Assembly (NCBI GenBank): GCA_045648605.1
Contig: JAZROG010000138.1
Span: 1 to 44,380, forward strand
Length of the DNA stretch: 44,380 bases
Source: SIG710 sp045648605
Lineage (GTDB): Bacteria > Bacillota > Clostridia > Oscillospirales > CAG-272
Direction of reading: 5' to 3'
Shown here one piece after another: positions 23,933 through 33,787 of this stretch (position 1 is its first letter; every line of letters begins with the position of its first letter). The notes beneath the pieces are model-generated. The model saw only the letters and a list, made by a program, of their open reading frames with translations, was not told where the DNA came from and made no database searches. A program made the translations under genes and the position numbers.

Positions 23933-25420
23933 TTACTCTGCAAAAAACTCCTCAGCAGCCCTTGTTATCTCTTCATTATTATCCTCTTTCAGATATTCAA
24001 AGGGATATTTATGGCTGAAAAGACGTTTTATGCGCGTTGTTCCTTCTCCGGGAGCTTTATATTCAACAAGCTTTGTAACTGCACCTGCGCCCGCCGCAAG
24101 AATCGTATGCACCTCTTCCATCATGTAAATATTGTAAAGTCCTTCGGAGCCGGGCTTTGCAAATCCTACATTTTCAAGATTTCCCACGGTATTCTTCTGA
24201 CGGTACATATAATATGGCTTATATCCTGCCTGCATTGCTCTGAGCTGTGAGTAATCAACACATTTAACAGCGTCTCCACCCTTTCTCGAAAAGATAGAGG
24301 GCCCCTGATTCATAAGATCGGCAGATTTTTTAACGCAGAAGGTATGTACTGTTATATTATCGGGAGAAAGATCAACTATCCTATCAAATGAAGCTGAAAA
24401 GGTCTTGAATGTGTCTCCGGGGAGTCCCGCGATAAGATCGGTATTGATATATTTTATGCCCGAACTTCTCGCAATATCATAAGCTCTGTAAAATTCATCC
24501 GCAGTATGGTTTCTGCCAACGCCCGAAAGAACATTATCGCAAAGGGTCTGGGGGTTGACGCTCATTCGAGTAACACCGTATCTTGCCGCAACAGCAAGCT
24601 TTTCGGCATCAATGGTATCAGGTCTGCCTGCTTCAAGGGTAAATTCCTCAAGAGAAAAAACGTCAAAGCATTCAGCGATCTTAGAAAGAAGAATCTCAAG
24701 CTGATAAGCATCAAGAATGGTGGGCGTACCTCCGCCGATATATATAGTTTTTACATTCAGACCAAATCTTCTTGCTCTCTCGGATGTTGCCTCAATATCT
24801 TTGCAAAGCCTTATGAGATATTCGGGAATAAGCGAAAGAAGCTTTTTCGATGTATAAGATACAAAAGAGCAATATGCACATCTGGTGGGGCAAAATGGGA
24901 TGGAAATATAGATGCTGCAATCCTTTTTATCGGGATTTCCTATTATTTCCCGCTCTGCAAGAGCAACATCGGTTGCAAGAGCCGCCTTTTTAACGGTAAC
25001 GAAATAATCATTACGGAGCATCTTACGCACCCTTGTCTTGCTATTACCCTCAAGAAGCCGCTCCATTGCCACCTTTGATGGACGAACGCCGATGAGCATT
25101 CCCCAAGATGGCTTATAGGAAAGCATTTCCTCTCCGATAGCGAGCATTGCCGCGCCGATGGCGAGCTTTGTTGCTCTGTCCTCGGTTATATCATTCGAAA
25201 TTTCCCTTTCTTTTTTGGCACTTCCCTCTTTTCCCATGGCACAAAGCCTACATTCGGCTTCAATTACATTTTCTCTTTTGTTTGCAGAAACAAAGAGTGA
25301 AAGTCCGTCATCCTCGGCGCTTTCGTTTTCGGCAAATTTAATCCCGGGGAAATATATCATGCACAGCATCTGAACATAATATCTGTTTATCGGTACTTCG
25401 CCCGAAAGAACGAGCTTCAT
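23933..25420 (-). CDS. hemZ: Radical SAM coproporphyrinogen III oxidase-like protein HemZ
   Basis: A 495-residue radical SAM protein. The CxxxCxxC cluster motif is in PFCPTRCAYCSF (about residue 175), followed by the YIGGGTPTIL glycine-rich SAM motif and the HemN-type ETLCDNVLSGVGRNHT-like segment (here NPQTLCDNVLSGVGRNH). The roughly 170-residue N-terminal region is specific to HemZ proteins of Clostridia and Bacillus. It may convert coproporphyrinogen III anaerobically; no other haem genes are nearby, and some family members have other roles. The ribosome site AGGTGAG overlaps the dtd stop codon, so the two genes are coupled. Confidence 0.92.
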   Translation of the reverse strand: MKLVLSGEVPINRYYVQMLCMIYFPGIKFAENESAEDDGLSLFVSANKRENVIEAECRLCAMGKEGSAKKEREISNDITEDRATKLAIGAAMLAIGEEMLSYKPSWGMLIGVRPSKVAMERLLEGNSKTRVRKMLRNDYFVTVKKAALATDVALAEREIIGNPDKKDCSIYISIPFCPTRCAYCSFVSYTSKKLLSLIPEYLIRLCKDIEATSERARRFGLNVKTIYIGGGTPTILDAYQLEILLSKIAECFDVFSLEEFTLEAGRPDTIDAEKLAVAARYGVTRMSVNPQTLCDNVLSGVGRNHTADEFYRAYDIARSSGIKYINTDLIAGLPGDTFKTFSASFDRIVDLSPDNITVHTFCVKKSADLMNQGPSIFSRKGGDAVKCVDYSQLRAMQAGYKPYYMYRQKNTVGNLENVGFAKPGSEGLYNIYMMEEVHTILAAGAGAVTKLVEYKAPGEGTTRIKRLFSHKYPFEYLKEDNNEEITRAAEEFFAE

Positions 25421-25424
25421 TTTC

Positions 25425-25883
25425 TCACCTACTCTTTATCAGATCCGCAGAATCCATCACAATGGTAACGGGACCGTCGTTAATAATTGTAACCTCCATA
25501 TCCGCTCCGAAAATGCCGTTTCCAACATGGGAAAGCGATGCACGAAGCAGAGATGAAAAATATTCATAGAGCATATTTGCCCTCTCGGGCTTTTCGGATG
25601 CAAGATAATCGGGGCGATTTCCGCTTTTGTAATTTGCAAGCAGGGTAAACTGCGAAACAACAAGTGCTTCTCCGCCTATATCTGAAATGCTCTTATTCAT
25701 TTTGCCATTTTCGTCCTCAAAAATGCGAAGCTTAAGAATTTTCGCGGCAAGTGCATCCGCATCTGCCTCGGTGTCGCCAACAGCAACGCCGAGAAGGATC
25801 ATAAGTCCCTCGCCGCATTTGCCAACAAGCTCGCCGTCGACTCTTACCTCGCTTTTTTTGACTCTTTGAAGTACAGCCTTCAT
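25425..25883 (-). CDS. dtd: D-aminoacyl-tRNA deacylase
   Basis: A 152-residue cytosolic proofreading enzyme that removes D-amino acids (and glycine from tRNA-Ala) from charged tRNAs. The two active-site motifs are clear: SQFTLLANYKSGNRP and the C-terminal NDGPVTI (Gly-cisPro). The start MKAVLQRVKKSEVRVDG and length are standard. Its ribosome site AGGA lies in the last codons of rel, 1 base before the gene; the rel-dtd pair is common in Firmicutes. Confidence 0.97.
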   Translation of the reverse strand: MKAVLQRVKKSEVRVDGELVGKCGEGLMILLGVAVGDTEADADALAAKILKLRIFEDENGKMNKSISDIGGEALVVSQFTLLANYKSGNRPDYLASEKPERANMLYEYFSSLLRASLSHVGNGIFGADMEVTIINDGPVTIVMDSADLIKSR

Positions 25884-25884
25884 T

Positions 25885-28134
25885 TTATGAAAATCCTCTC
25901 GTTACATCCTCGACATTTCTGAGTCCCTTAAGCCTTGAAACGATGGATTTATAGTGATCCACATTTTTGCAGCTAATCTTAAGGTTGATTATAACAGTGT
26001 CGTCGGATTTTTTCTGTGAATTTATGGAAAGTATCGAAACCTTCATTTCAGCAAGCGTCATCGAAATATCCGCAAGAATACCGATATCATCATGGGCGAA
26101 TATCTGAAGAAGAGCCTCATAGCTCTCGCCCTCGCGGCTTTCGGCACTTGCTTCCCATTCCGCATTTACCCATCTTGTGGCGTTTTCTGGATTGCTCTGA
26201 CCTGAAATGACGTTAGGACAATCCTTTTTATGGATAGAAATTCCATATCCCTTGGTAACAAATCCGATAACGGCATCACCCGGTAAGGGATTACAGCATT
26301 TTGCAAACTTGACCTGACAGCCTTCCTCTCCATCCACGATAATTCCGCTGTTTGAACGGATATGCTTTGGCTTTTTGACTACCGGAATGTTGATAATATC
26401 GTTTACCGGTGTGGGAGCCTCGGTCTTGACTATCCTATCAAGCTCGTCATGAAGCTTAAGTGTGATTTTCGAGATGGAAAGTCCGCCATAACCGATAGTG
26501 TTATAAAGATCCTCCGCCGTCTGAACGCCTATTCTGCGTGCGACATTTGTAACTATTTCAAGTCTTTGAGAATCGGTATAGCTCTTCGCAAATTTTTTAA
26601 GCTCGGCATCGATCATCGACTGACCGACAACAATATTTTCGTCTCGCTTTTCCTTTTTGAACCACTGTCTGATCTTGTTTTTTGCTTCACCCGTCTTGAC
26701 TATCTTAAGCCAATCGCGGCTTGGGCCTTTAGAAGCATTTGAGGTTAAAATCTCAACGATCTCACCGTTTTGCGGTGCTTTATCGATAGGAACGATCATT
26801 CCGTTGATCTTTGCACCTACCATCTTATTTCCGACAGCGGAATGGATAGCATAGGCAAAATCTATAACGGTTGAGCCCTGCGGAAGAGCAATAACATCTC
26901 CCTTGGGGGTGAAAACAAATGTTTCATCGTGGAAAATATCCGTTTTAAATGCGTGCATAAACTCGTCGGGGTCGCGAGTTCCGTCCTCTGTTTCGATAAG
27001 ACGTGCGATCCATTCAAGCTTTTTATCCATATCAGCCTTTGAGCGCTCGCCCGACTTATATTTCCAATGGGCGGCAACACCGTATTCAGCAACATGGTGC
27101 ATCTCCCATGTTCTTATCTGGACCTCAAAGGGGACACCATCGCGTCCAATAACGGTGGTATGGAGAGAACGGTACATATTAGGCTTGGGGGTTGAGATAT
27201 AGTCCTTAAAGCGTCCCGGAATGGATTTAAACATCTCATGAATTATTCCGAGAACTGTATAACATTCAAGCTCGGTATCAACGATAACTCGGAGAGCATA
27301 AAAATCGTATATCTCGTCAAAATTCTTATTCTGGTTATACATCTTTTTATAGATGCTGTAAACCGATTTGATTCTTCCTTCAAGGGTAAATGAAACATTA
27401 TTCTCTCTGAGCTTGGAATCGACCTGATTACGAAGATTTTCGATAAGACCGAGATTTTGACCGTATTTTTCTTCGATATGTCCCGAAACCTCCTCGAATC
27501 CGAACGGGTCAAGGTACTGAAGGGACATATTTTCAAGCTCATGCTTAATTTTCTGCATACCGAGGCGGTGCGCAAGAGGAGCATAGACCTGCATTGTTTC
27601 AAGTGCGATCTTTCTTCTCTTCTCATCACCCTTTGCCGAGAGAGTTCTGATGTTATGAAGTCTGTCGCAAAGCTTGATAAAGATTACACGAACATCCTTT
27701 GACATGGCAAGGAGCATTTTTCGGAGGTTCTCGATATGAGCCTCTTCTTTATCCTCTACCTGAAGCTCCACAAGCTTTGTAAGTCCGTCAACAAGGAGCG
27801 CAACATCATCTCCGAACATCTTTTTGATGTCCGAAAGATTTGTTTTATCAGAGCAATCCTCAACAGTATCATGAAGAAGCGATGCGCAAATAGCATCGGT
27901 ATCAAGCTCAAGCCCCGCAACGATCTCCGCAACCGCGATAGGATGGGAGATATATGCATCACCGCTTTGACGGAACTGTCCCGCATGAAGCTGATTTGCA
28001 TATTCAAAGGCTCTTATGATCTTGTCCGTATCATAAGATTTACCCGTTGCGCGAAGAATTCCAAGAAGCCTGTCAATATCCGTATGGACAGCAGTTGTAT
28101 TCTTTTCTATGGAATTAACATTATCAATGTTCAT
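25885..28134 (-). CDS. rel: Bifunctional (p)ppGpp synthetase/hydrolase
   Basis: A 749-residue long RSH protein controlling the stringent response. Domains in order: HD hydrolase (about 40-200, with SHPIAVAEIVAGL and LLHDTVED), synthetase (about 240-370, with YDFYALRVIVD and GRFKDYISTPK), TGS (about 400-460, VFTPKGDVIALPQGSTVIDF core), a zinc-finger/helical region (CCNPLPGDAVIGF) and a C-terminal ACT domain (about 670-745). The RFKD form of the R-x-K-D loop and the intact HD site mark a two-way enzyme. GAGG precedes the ATG. It is 15 bases after recJ and directly before dtd. Confidence 0.98.
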   Translation of the reverse strand: MNIDNVNSIEKNTTAVHTDIDRLLGILRATGKSYDTDKIIRAFEYANQLHAGQFRQSGDAYISHPIAVAEIVAGLELDTDAICASLLHDTVEDCSDKTNLSDIKKMFGDDVALLVDGLTKLVELQVEDKEEAHIENLRKMLLAMSKDVRVIFIKLCDRLHNIRTLSAKGDEKRRKIALETMQVYAPLAHRLGMQKIKHELENMSLQYLDPFGFEEVSGHIEEKYGQNLGLIENLRNQVDSKLRENNVSFTLEGRIKSVYSIYKKMYNQNKNFDEIYDFYALRVIVDTELECYTVLGIIHEMFKSIPGRFKDYISTPKPNMYRSLHTTVIGRDGVPFEVQIRTWEMHHVAEYGVAAHWKYKSGERSKADMDKKLEWIARLIETEDGTRDPDEFMHAFKTDIFHDETFVFTPKGDVIALPQGSTVIDFAYAIHSAVGNKMVGAKINGMIVPIDKAPQNGEIVEILTSNASKGPSRDWLKIVKTGEAKNKIRQWFKKEKRDENIVVGQSMIDAELKKFAKSYTDSQRLEIVTNVARRIGVQTAEDLYNTIGYGGLSISKITLKLHDELDRIVKTEAPTPVNDIINIPVVKKPKHIRSNSGIIVDGEEGCQVKFAKCCNPLPGDAVIGFVTKGYGISIHKKDCPNVISGQSNPENATRWVNAEWEASAESREGESYEALLQIFAHDDIGILADISMTLAEMKVSILSINSQKKSDDTVIINLKISCKNVDHYKSIVSRLKGLRNVEDVTRGFS

Positions 28135-28149
28135 ATATAAACCTCAAAG

Positions 28150-30372
28150 TCAAATTCGGTCACTGCACTGGGAACGCAGCTTTTTAAGTATATATGATTT
28201 ATCAAGATTTGCCTTATCGGTTTTATAAAAGATCTCAAAGCGGTAATAACCGCCGTCAACTTCTTCTATTCCGCAAACGTTAAGCTCACGGAAAACAGAC
28301 ATTGCAAATTTCATCTTGATATATCCGATACCGCCTCTGCCACCGTCGCCGTGGAGCATTGAAAGCAGTATCTTTTCGTTTATTGTATCGTGTCCGAGAC
28401 GGTATTCCCTACGGAGAACGTTATAGACAAGCGCAAAATCCTCTCTTGTGGGTATGACAGCATCAGCATCGTCAAAATCGCCACCGCCTCTTATGTATTC
28501 ATATCTGTACATTTCATTTTTAAGAGCATCCTCGAAGGCGATGGAGGTTCTCATATCCTTGACGATCATCTGAACACTCTTGACATTCTGAAATTCATTG
28601 ATATCGATATTGAAAAATACATCGACCCTGTCACCCTCGCAAAAATCAAATCTTTGCGAGGTCATTCCAAAGTACATAGCAGTTATATTTCTGTTATCCT
28701 TTGAGAGGGTAAGCTTTATGTGCTTTCCGCCGCCAATGGAAAAGATTCGCTCGATCTTAACATCGCGGAGAACGAATGCCGGAATGGGGTTGGCTGTTCC
28801 GAAGGGCTCAAGAAGACCTATTTCTGTTGCGTTTTCAAGAGTGATATCACTCATTTCAATATCACAATCCGCATCAAGGCGGATATTCATCATTTCCTCG
28901 GAAATATTGCTAAGGGCAAATTCATTGATCTTGCGCTTAAAGTCCTCGAGCTTTCCGCGCTCGACCGTAAGACCCGCCGCAAGCTCGTGACCGCCGTATT
29001 TAACAAGACAATCCGAGCAATAGCTGAGAGCTTCAACAAGATTCATGCCCTTAATGCTTCTGCCCGAGCCCTTTCCGATATCATCATCTCCCGGAAAGCC
29101 TCTTGTTGCTCCATCAAAGGAAACAAGTATTGAGGGTAGTCCAAATTTTTCGGTAACTCTCGAAGAAACTATACCGATTATTCCCTGCTGCCAGCTATCA
29201 TCCTCAAGGACTATAACTCTTCCGTTTTCAAAATCGAATTCCTGCTCGATCTTTTTATATGCCTGCTCGGCAATTCGGTTTTCCTCTACCTGTCTCTGCT
29301 TATTGATATCGCAAAGCTCATATGCAAGCTCCCTTGCTCTCTCCTCAGAGTCTGTTAAAAACAGCTCCACTGCCTTTGAGGCTGAGCTGATTCTTCCGGC
29401 AGCATTTATTCGCGGAGCAATTCCAAAGCCTATATATGAAGATGTAATTTTTCTCTTTTTTGGAGCTTGAGTCTTTACGAGGGTAGCGGCAGGCTTGACA
29501 TCGCCCGATGTATAGCTTGCGGATGCCTCAATGAGTGCAGAAAGACCAAGTCTTTCGGTGCATCCGATTTTTTCAAGACCATACATAACTATAAGTCTGT
29601 TTTCATCAACAATAGGCATAACATCTGCGATTGTGCCTATCGCAGTAAGGTCTGCATATTCTCTGAAGACCTTTCGTATTCCTCCGAGTCTGTCCTCACC
29701 GCGCTCGATAAAGAGCATACTCTCAAAGGCGCAAAGAAGCTTAAATACAACTCCAACTCCCGCCAGCTCCTTAAATGGATAGGAACAATCGGGTCTGTGC
29801 GGATTTACCACAGCTACAGCACGGGGGAGAATTTCCCTACATTCATGGTGGTCTGTCACTACAACGTCAATACCAAGCTCTGCGGCAAATTCCGTTTCCT
29901 CGCAAGCGGTAATTCCCGTGTCAACCGTTATTATTAGCTTAATACCGTCCTTTGCGAGCTTTTCCACCGCTCCCACGGAAACTCCGTATCCTTCCCCTTC
30001 TCTGCTGGGGATATAGTAGGAAACGTCTGCGCCTTTATCCTTTAAATACAGATAAAGACTGCTGACGGCGGTTACGCCGTCAACGTCATAATCTCCGTAT
30101 ATTACAATTTTTTCATTATTATCAAGTGCTTTTTTTATTCGTGAAACTGCCTTATCCATATCTGCCATAAGAAATGGGTCATATAGAATGGTCGTTTCGT
30201 TACCGAGAAATTTTTTGACCTTTTCGGGTGTGTTATATCCTCGGTTATAAAGGAGCTTCGCTGTAACATGGCTGAGCTTTTCCGACTCACAAATGCTCCT
30301 TACGGCAGCATCAGCATCCTCTGAGCCATGATAGAGCGTGTTCCAGATCTTTTCACGCTTATTATTCATCAT
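28150..30372 (-). CDS. recJ: Single-stranded-DNA 5' exonuclease RecJ
   Basis: A 740-residue Mn-dependent exonuclease of recombination and mismatch repair. DHH motifs: IYGDYDVDGVTAVSSLY (about 76-92), TVDTGITACEE and VVTDHHECR. The DHHA1 half shows GSGRSIKGMNLVEAL and KYGGHELAAGLTV, followed by an OB-fold region and a roughly 110-residue C-terminal extension typical of Firmicutes RecJ. Two adjacent ATG codons (30372 and 30369) follow AAAGAG. It sits between the RseC-like gene and rel in the long minus-strand run. Confidence 0.96.
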   Translation of the reverse strand: MMNNKREKIWNTLYHGSEDADAAVRSICESEKLSHVTAKLLYNRGYNTPEKVKKFLGNETTILYDPFLMADMDKAVSRIKKALDNNEKIVIYGDYDVDGVTAVSSLYLYLKDKGADVSYYIPSREGEGYGVSVGAVEKLAKDGIKLIITVDTGITACEETEFAAELGIDVVVTDHHECREILPRAVAVVNPHRPDCSYPFKELAGVGVVFKLLCAFESMLFIERGEDRLGGIRKVFREYADLTAIGTIADVMPIVDENRLIVMYGLEKIGCTERLGLSALIEASASYTSGDVKPAATLVKTQAPKKRKITSSYIGFGIAPRINAAGRISSASKAVELFLTDSEERARELAYELCDINKQRQVEENRIAEQAYKKIEQEFDFENGRVIVLEDDSWQQGIIGIVSSRVTEKFGLPSILVSFDGATRGFPGDDDIGKGSGRSIKGMNLVEALSYCSDCLVKYGGHELAAGLTVERGKLEDFKRKINEFALSNISEEMMNIRLDADCDIEMSDITLENATEIGLLEPFGTANPIPAFVLRDVKIERIFSIGGGKHIKLTLSKDNRNITAMYFGMTSQRFDFCEGDRVDVFFNIDINEFQNVKSVQMIVKDMRTSIAFEDALKNEMYRYEYIRGGGDFDDADAVIPTREDFALVYNVLRREYRLGHDTINEKILLSMLHGDGGRGGIGYIKMKFAMSVFRELNVCGIEEVDGGYYRFEIFYKTDKANLDKSYILKKLRSQCSDRI

Positions 30373-30420
30373 TATTCTCTTTCTTCAGTCGCAAAGCCAT
30401 CTGCCCCTTGCGCCGACATT

Positions 30421-30855
30421 TCAATCATCTGTTTTAGATATTATTTTTACGATTATGACATCGTGTTTTTTCGAAACTCTGAATTTCGAATAGAGCCAAA
30501 TACAAAGAAAAGCAAGTACAAAGCCGCCAAGTGCAGCTCCGTATCTTATCGGCTCCGAAAGGTCAAAAAATCCTGCGAGAGCATATAGCGAAAGCATTAT
30601 CACAAGAGGAAGAATAAACACGAGCATTGCATAGAAAAGCACGATTTTGGTCTCCGTTTCAATCTCTACAATATCTCCCACAGAAGCACCGAGAGTATTT
30701 TTTGCTCTCGACGTGATCTTTTTATTGCTTCCCATAAGCGAGCACACAGAGCATCCTTCGGTATGCTTGTGGCAACCGTCACAGGCGGCAAGTCTTTCAC
30801 TTTCGACTATCGCACTATTTCCGTCTGTGCTTATGACAGTGGCTTTAACTCTCAT
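30421..30855 (-). CDS. RseC/MucC-family membrane protein (SoxR-reducing-system type)
   Basis: A 144-residue protein. The N-terminal domain carries four closely spaced cysteines, C-DGC-HKHTEGC-SVC (about 24-38), as in RseC proteins that may bind a metal or Fe-S cluster. Two membrane helices (about 72-95 and 101-121) and a basic tail follow. In Proteobacteria RseC is linked to SigmaE and to Rsx/Rnf electron transport; in Clostridia the partner is unknown and no rnf genes are in this window. It lies 17 bases after the FAD dehydrogenase, so a redox link between the two is possible. Confidence 0.88.
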   Translation of the reverse strand: MRVKATVISTDGNSAIVESERLAACDGCHKHTEGCSVCSLMGSNKKITSRAKNTLGASVGDIVEIETETKIVLFYAMLVFILPLVIMLSLYALAGFFDLSEPIRYGAALGGFVLAFLCIWLYSKFRVSKKHDVIIVKIISKTDD

Positions 30856-30872
30856 TTGTTTTCTCCGTTAAT

Positions 30873-32465
30873 TTATTCGATGGGTGCGTATTTTGCCATG
30901 ATAGCAAGGGCGGTTTTTATACCGTCAACTGCTGCACTGGTAATTCCGCCTGCATATCCTGCACCCTCGCCGCAGGGGTAAACCCCCTCTCTGCCGATGG
31001 CGCACATATCATCGCCTCTCAAAATACGTAAGGGAGCAGAGGTTCTTGTTTCAAATCCCGAAAGCACAGCATCTTTTGCAGAAAATCCTTCAATACGTCT
31101 TTCAAATCCCATAATGCCGCTTTTAAGCTCTCTTGTGACAAACCTTGGGAGAAGCGCACCAAGCTCTGCAAGCTTGAATTTGCCTTCGCCCATATATGTG
31201 GGCATAATTCTCTTAGGTTCATTTACAGCCTTATCCTCGATAAAATCTCCAAAGGTCTGAATAGGCACACAGTAATTTTCACCGCCTGCCTTAAAAGCCG
31301 CTCTTTCAAGATTTCTCTGAAATTCAATAGCACCCATAACGCTTCCGCCGTAATCCTCTGTTTTAACAGACACGGCAACTGCGGAATTGGCATTTTTTCC
31401 GTCTCTTGCAAATCGGCTCATTCCGTTTACTACAACTCCGCCCTCTTCGCTTGCCGCAGCAACCACCTCTCCACCGGGACACATACAAAAGGTATATACA
31501 CCGCGTTCTCCCGAGGTATCGGAAAGGTTGTATTCCCCTTTTCCAAGCTTTGGATGCCCTGCATATTTACCGAAAAGTGCTTTATCGATATCAGATTGAA
31601 GATGCTCTATTCTGACACCCACAGAAAAAGGCTTCGGCTCAATCACAAAATCGCGCTCAAGAAGCATTTTATAGGTATCCCTTGCGCTGTGGCCGAGAGC
31701 AAGGACAACAGCACCGCAGTCGATGCTGCCATCTGTTGTTTCAGCCTTGAGACCAACAAGATCGGTAAGCCTTGTGTTATATCTTATCTCGCCGCCACAT
31801 TCTTCTATCCTTTGGGCGGCACGCTCTACAACTTCACGGAGAATATCCGTTCCGATATGAGGCTTCGCCTTATACAAAATCTCGTCGGGTGCACCGAAAT
31901 CGTGAAGTCTGCGCAAAACATATGAGCATTTTTCATCGCTTATTCTCGTTACGAGCTTTCCATCGGAAAATGTTCCCGCACCGCCGGCACCAAACTGAAT
32001 ATTGGTATTTACATCAAGGCCCTCACCGCGATAAAAAGCATCGACTGTTCTTGTTCTTTCTTCGACCCGCGCGCCTCTTTCAAGAACGATCGGCGCATAG
32101 CCGTTTTCGGCAAGAAGGAGCGCGCAAAATATACCCGCAGGTCCAAGTCCCACAACAACAGGTCTTGCATTCAGCCTTTTTGTGCCTTTTACGACCTCGA
32201 TTTCATCGTTTGCCGCCCCTGTTATTCCGTATTTCTGCAGCCTGTCAAGAGGAATCGAAATATTAGACTCGGTTTCGGCAAGAACAGAGCAAACGCAAAG
32301 GATGGCATCCTTTTTCCTGGCATCAATAGACCGTTTATAGATCCTGAACGAAAAATCACGGCTGTTCATTCCAGCCCTTTTTATCTTTAGCTTCGCCTCG
32401 GATATAAAATGGTCATCGTGAGCATCAAAGGGCTTTTTTATATTGTTTATTACCAGCTTTTTCAT
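30873..32465 (-). CDS. FAD-dependent dehydrogenase (COG2509 type)
   Basis: A 530-residue cytosolic flavoprotein. A roughly 90-residue N-terminal domain (KLVINNIKKPFDAHDDHFIS start) precedes the Rossmann FAD site VVVGLGPAGIFCALLLAENG. The GAGGAGTFSDGKL motif and the closing VYPCGEGAGYAGGITSAAVDG are distinctive for the uncharacterised COG2509 dehydrogenases, some of which are linked to tRNA or redox metabolism only by annotation. Substrate unknown. It overlaps cdaR by four bases (ATGA) and so is translationally coupled. Confidence 0.9.
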   Translation of the reverse strand: MKKLVINNIKKPFDAHDDHFISEAKLKIKRAGMNSRDFSFRIYKRSIDARKKDAILCVCSVLAETESNISIPLDRLQKYGITGAANDEIEVVKGTKRLNARPVVVGLGPAGIFCALLLAENGYAPIVLERGARVEERTRTVDAFYRGEGLDVNTNIQFGAGGAGTFSDGKLVTRISDEKCSYVLRRLHDFGAPDEILYKAKPHIGTDILREVVERAAQRIEECGGEIRYNTRLTDLVGLKAETTDGSIDCGAVVLALGHSARDTYKMLLERDFVIEPKPFSVGVRIEHLQSDIDKALFGKYAGHPKLGKGEYNLSDTSGERGVYTFCMCPGGEVVAAASEEGGVVVNGMSRFARDGKNANSAVAVSVKTEDYGGSVMGAIEFQRNLERAAFKAGGENYCVPIQTFGDFIEDKAVNEPKRIMPTYMGEGKFKLAELGALLPRFVTRELKSGIMGFERRIEGFSAKDAVLSGFETRTSAPLRILRGDDMCAIGREGVYPCGEGAGYAGGITSAAVDGIKTALAIMAKYAPIE

Positions 32466-33772
32466 TTTTGATCTTCTGCCTCGTAAATATCAACGTCTAT
32501 TTTACCGACAGCAATGGGATAAAGCGTAAATCCAACATCAAATGGCTTTACGGTTGGATATCCCGAATAAGTTCCGTCCGGATTTTTTTTGAGAGTGGAA
32601 AGATCAAGCTCAATTCCGAAATTATCAAGCTTAACCTTCTTTTCCGAGCTTGAGTCAACGATATATCTGAACGAAACATTGTTGCTGAGTATCTTAAAAT
32701 CATATCCCGACGGATTCTTGATTATGACCTTGTCGATGGGAACCTCGATGGAAGCTCCAACATATTTAAGAAGCTCGATATCAACAGAAAAATTTGTCGT
32801 CTGATTTACATCTGTAACACCTAATGGAAGCTTTACACCTACAAGCATTTCGGTATTTCCACCGATCTTTGTTTCGTCTATCTCGGCAAGGTGGATATTT
32901 TCTATCTGACTAAGAACTGTCGGATCTCCTCGAAGTGTTATCTCGGAGGGTGACAAGGTTACCTTAATATTCTTGTCATAAATATAGCCGTATTTATAGG
33001 TATAAGTCAAAGGAACAGTCTTTTCGGTGAAAACATCTACCTTGACAACAAGTGTTTTGAGGGAGGATGTTATGTAGCTCGAATTCACCTCCGAGCCATT
33101 TTCATCGAGAAGAACTATTGGCGCGCTTGCAGTTGTGCTTGTTGTAAGCTCACCGAGATCGGGAGTAGAACGCGCCTCCTTAACCCTTTCTGCTATGCTT
33201 TTTGCACCCGAAACGGTTACGCTGTCAACTCCTGCGCTTAAAACATGGTTATATTCGGAAATTATAGAATATGTGGGGATTACAGACACAGGTACATCTA
33301 TCTCCACACGTCGGTCAATAAATGTCTTGACGCTTGAGGGGGAAACTGTGGCATCAAGCTTGTCAGCACCCTTTACGGAAACGGAAAGTCTCACAGTGCC
33401 TGCAGCATCAACCTCGCCAACATTTATATATGCAACGATATCGTCCTCATGGAGCGACTCTACTCTGTTTTTTGCCCCCTCAACGGTAACACTGACAGTT
33501 TTATCAAGAAGCTCAAAAACCGCAAGATCGTTTTTTGCGAGAGCGGTCTCGCCCTCGATAACAACGCTTATATTATCAAATCTGCGGCTCATGGTCTCGG
33601 CATTGGCATCATATACATTTATCCAAACAAAAACCGCACCGAGGAGACAAAGGACATATACAAGAGTCGATGCGAGGCTGACAGATAGCTTGCCGATCCT
33701 GAAGGTATGCTTTTCGATACGAGATCTTACACGCTCGACCGTATCCCGAAGATTTTTATTTTGATTCTTCAT
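32462..33772 (-). CDS. cdaR: YbbR-domain protein CdaR, regulator of diadenylate cyclase
   Basis: A 436-residue bitopic protein. The N-terminal cytoplasmic part (about 1-28) and one membrane helix (SLASTLVYVLCLLGAVFVWI, 29-48) are followed by about four extracytoplasmic YbbR repeats (for example SVVIEGETALAKNDLAVFEL, then VTVSGAKSIAERVKEARS and ITLRGDPTVLSQIENIHLAEI). CdaR binds CdaA across the membrane and tunes c-di-AMP synthesis. It follows cdaA by 15 bases; glmM, often third in this operon, is absent here and replaced by the FAD dehydrogenase. Confidence 0.95.
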   Translation of the reverse strand: MKNQNKNLRDTVERVRSRIEKHTFRIGKLSVSLASTLVYVLCLLGAVFVWINVYDANAETMSRRFDNISVVIEGETALAKNDLAVFELLDKTVSVTVEGAKNRVESLHEDDIVAYINVGEVDAAGTVRLSVSVKGADKLDATVSPSSVKTFIDRRVEIDVPVSVIPTYSIISEYNHVLSAGVDSVTVSGAKSIAERVKEARSTPDLGELTTSTTASAPIVLLDENGSEVNSSYITSSLKTLVVKVDVFTEKTVPLTYTYKYGYIYDKNIKVTLSPSEITLRGDPTVLSQIENIHLAEIDETKIGGNTEMLVGVKLPLGVTDVNQTTNFSVDIELLKYVGASIEVPIDKVIIKNPSGYDFKILSNNVSFRYIVDSSSEKKVKLDNFGIELDLSTLKKNPDGTYSGYPTVKPFDVGFTLYPIAVGKIDVDIYEAEDQK

Positions 33773-33787
33773 ACTCTTGTCCCTTTC

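Noticed and set aside
26903..27202. Various 60-160-residue plus-strand frames across rel, recJ and the FAD gene
   Set aside because: All lie opposite long conserved genes, lack ribosome sites and show no domain pattern.
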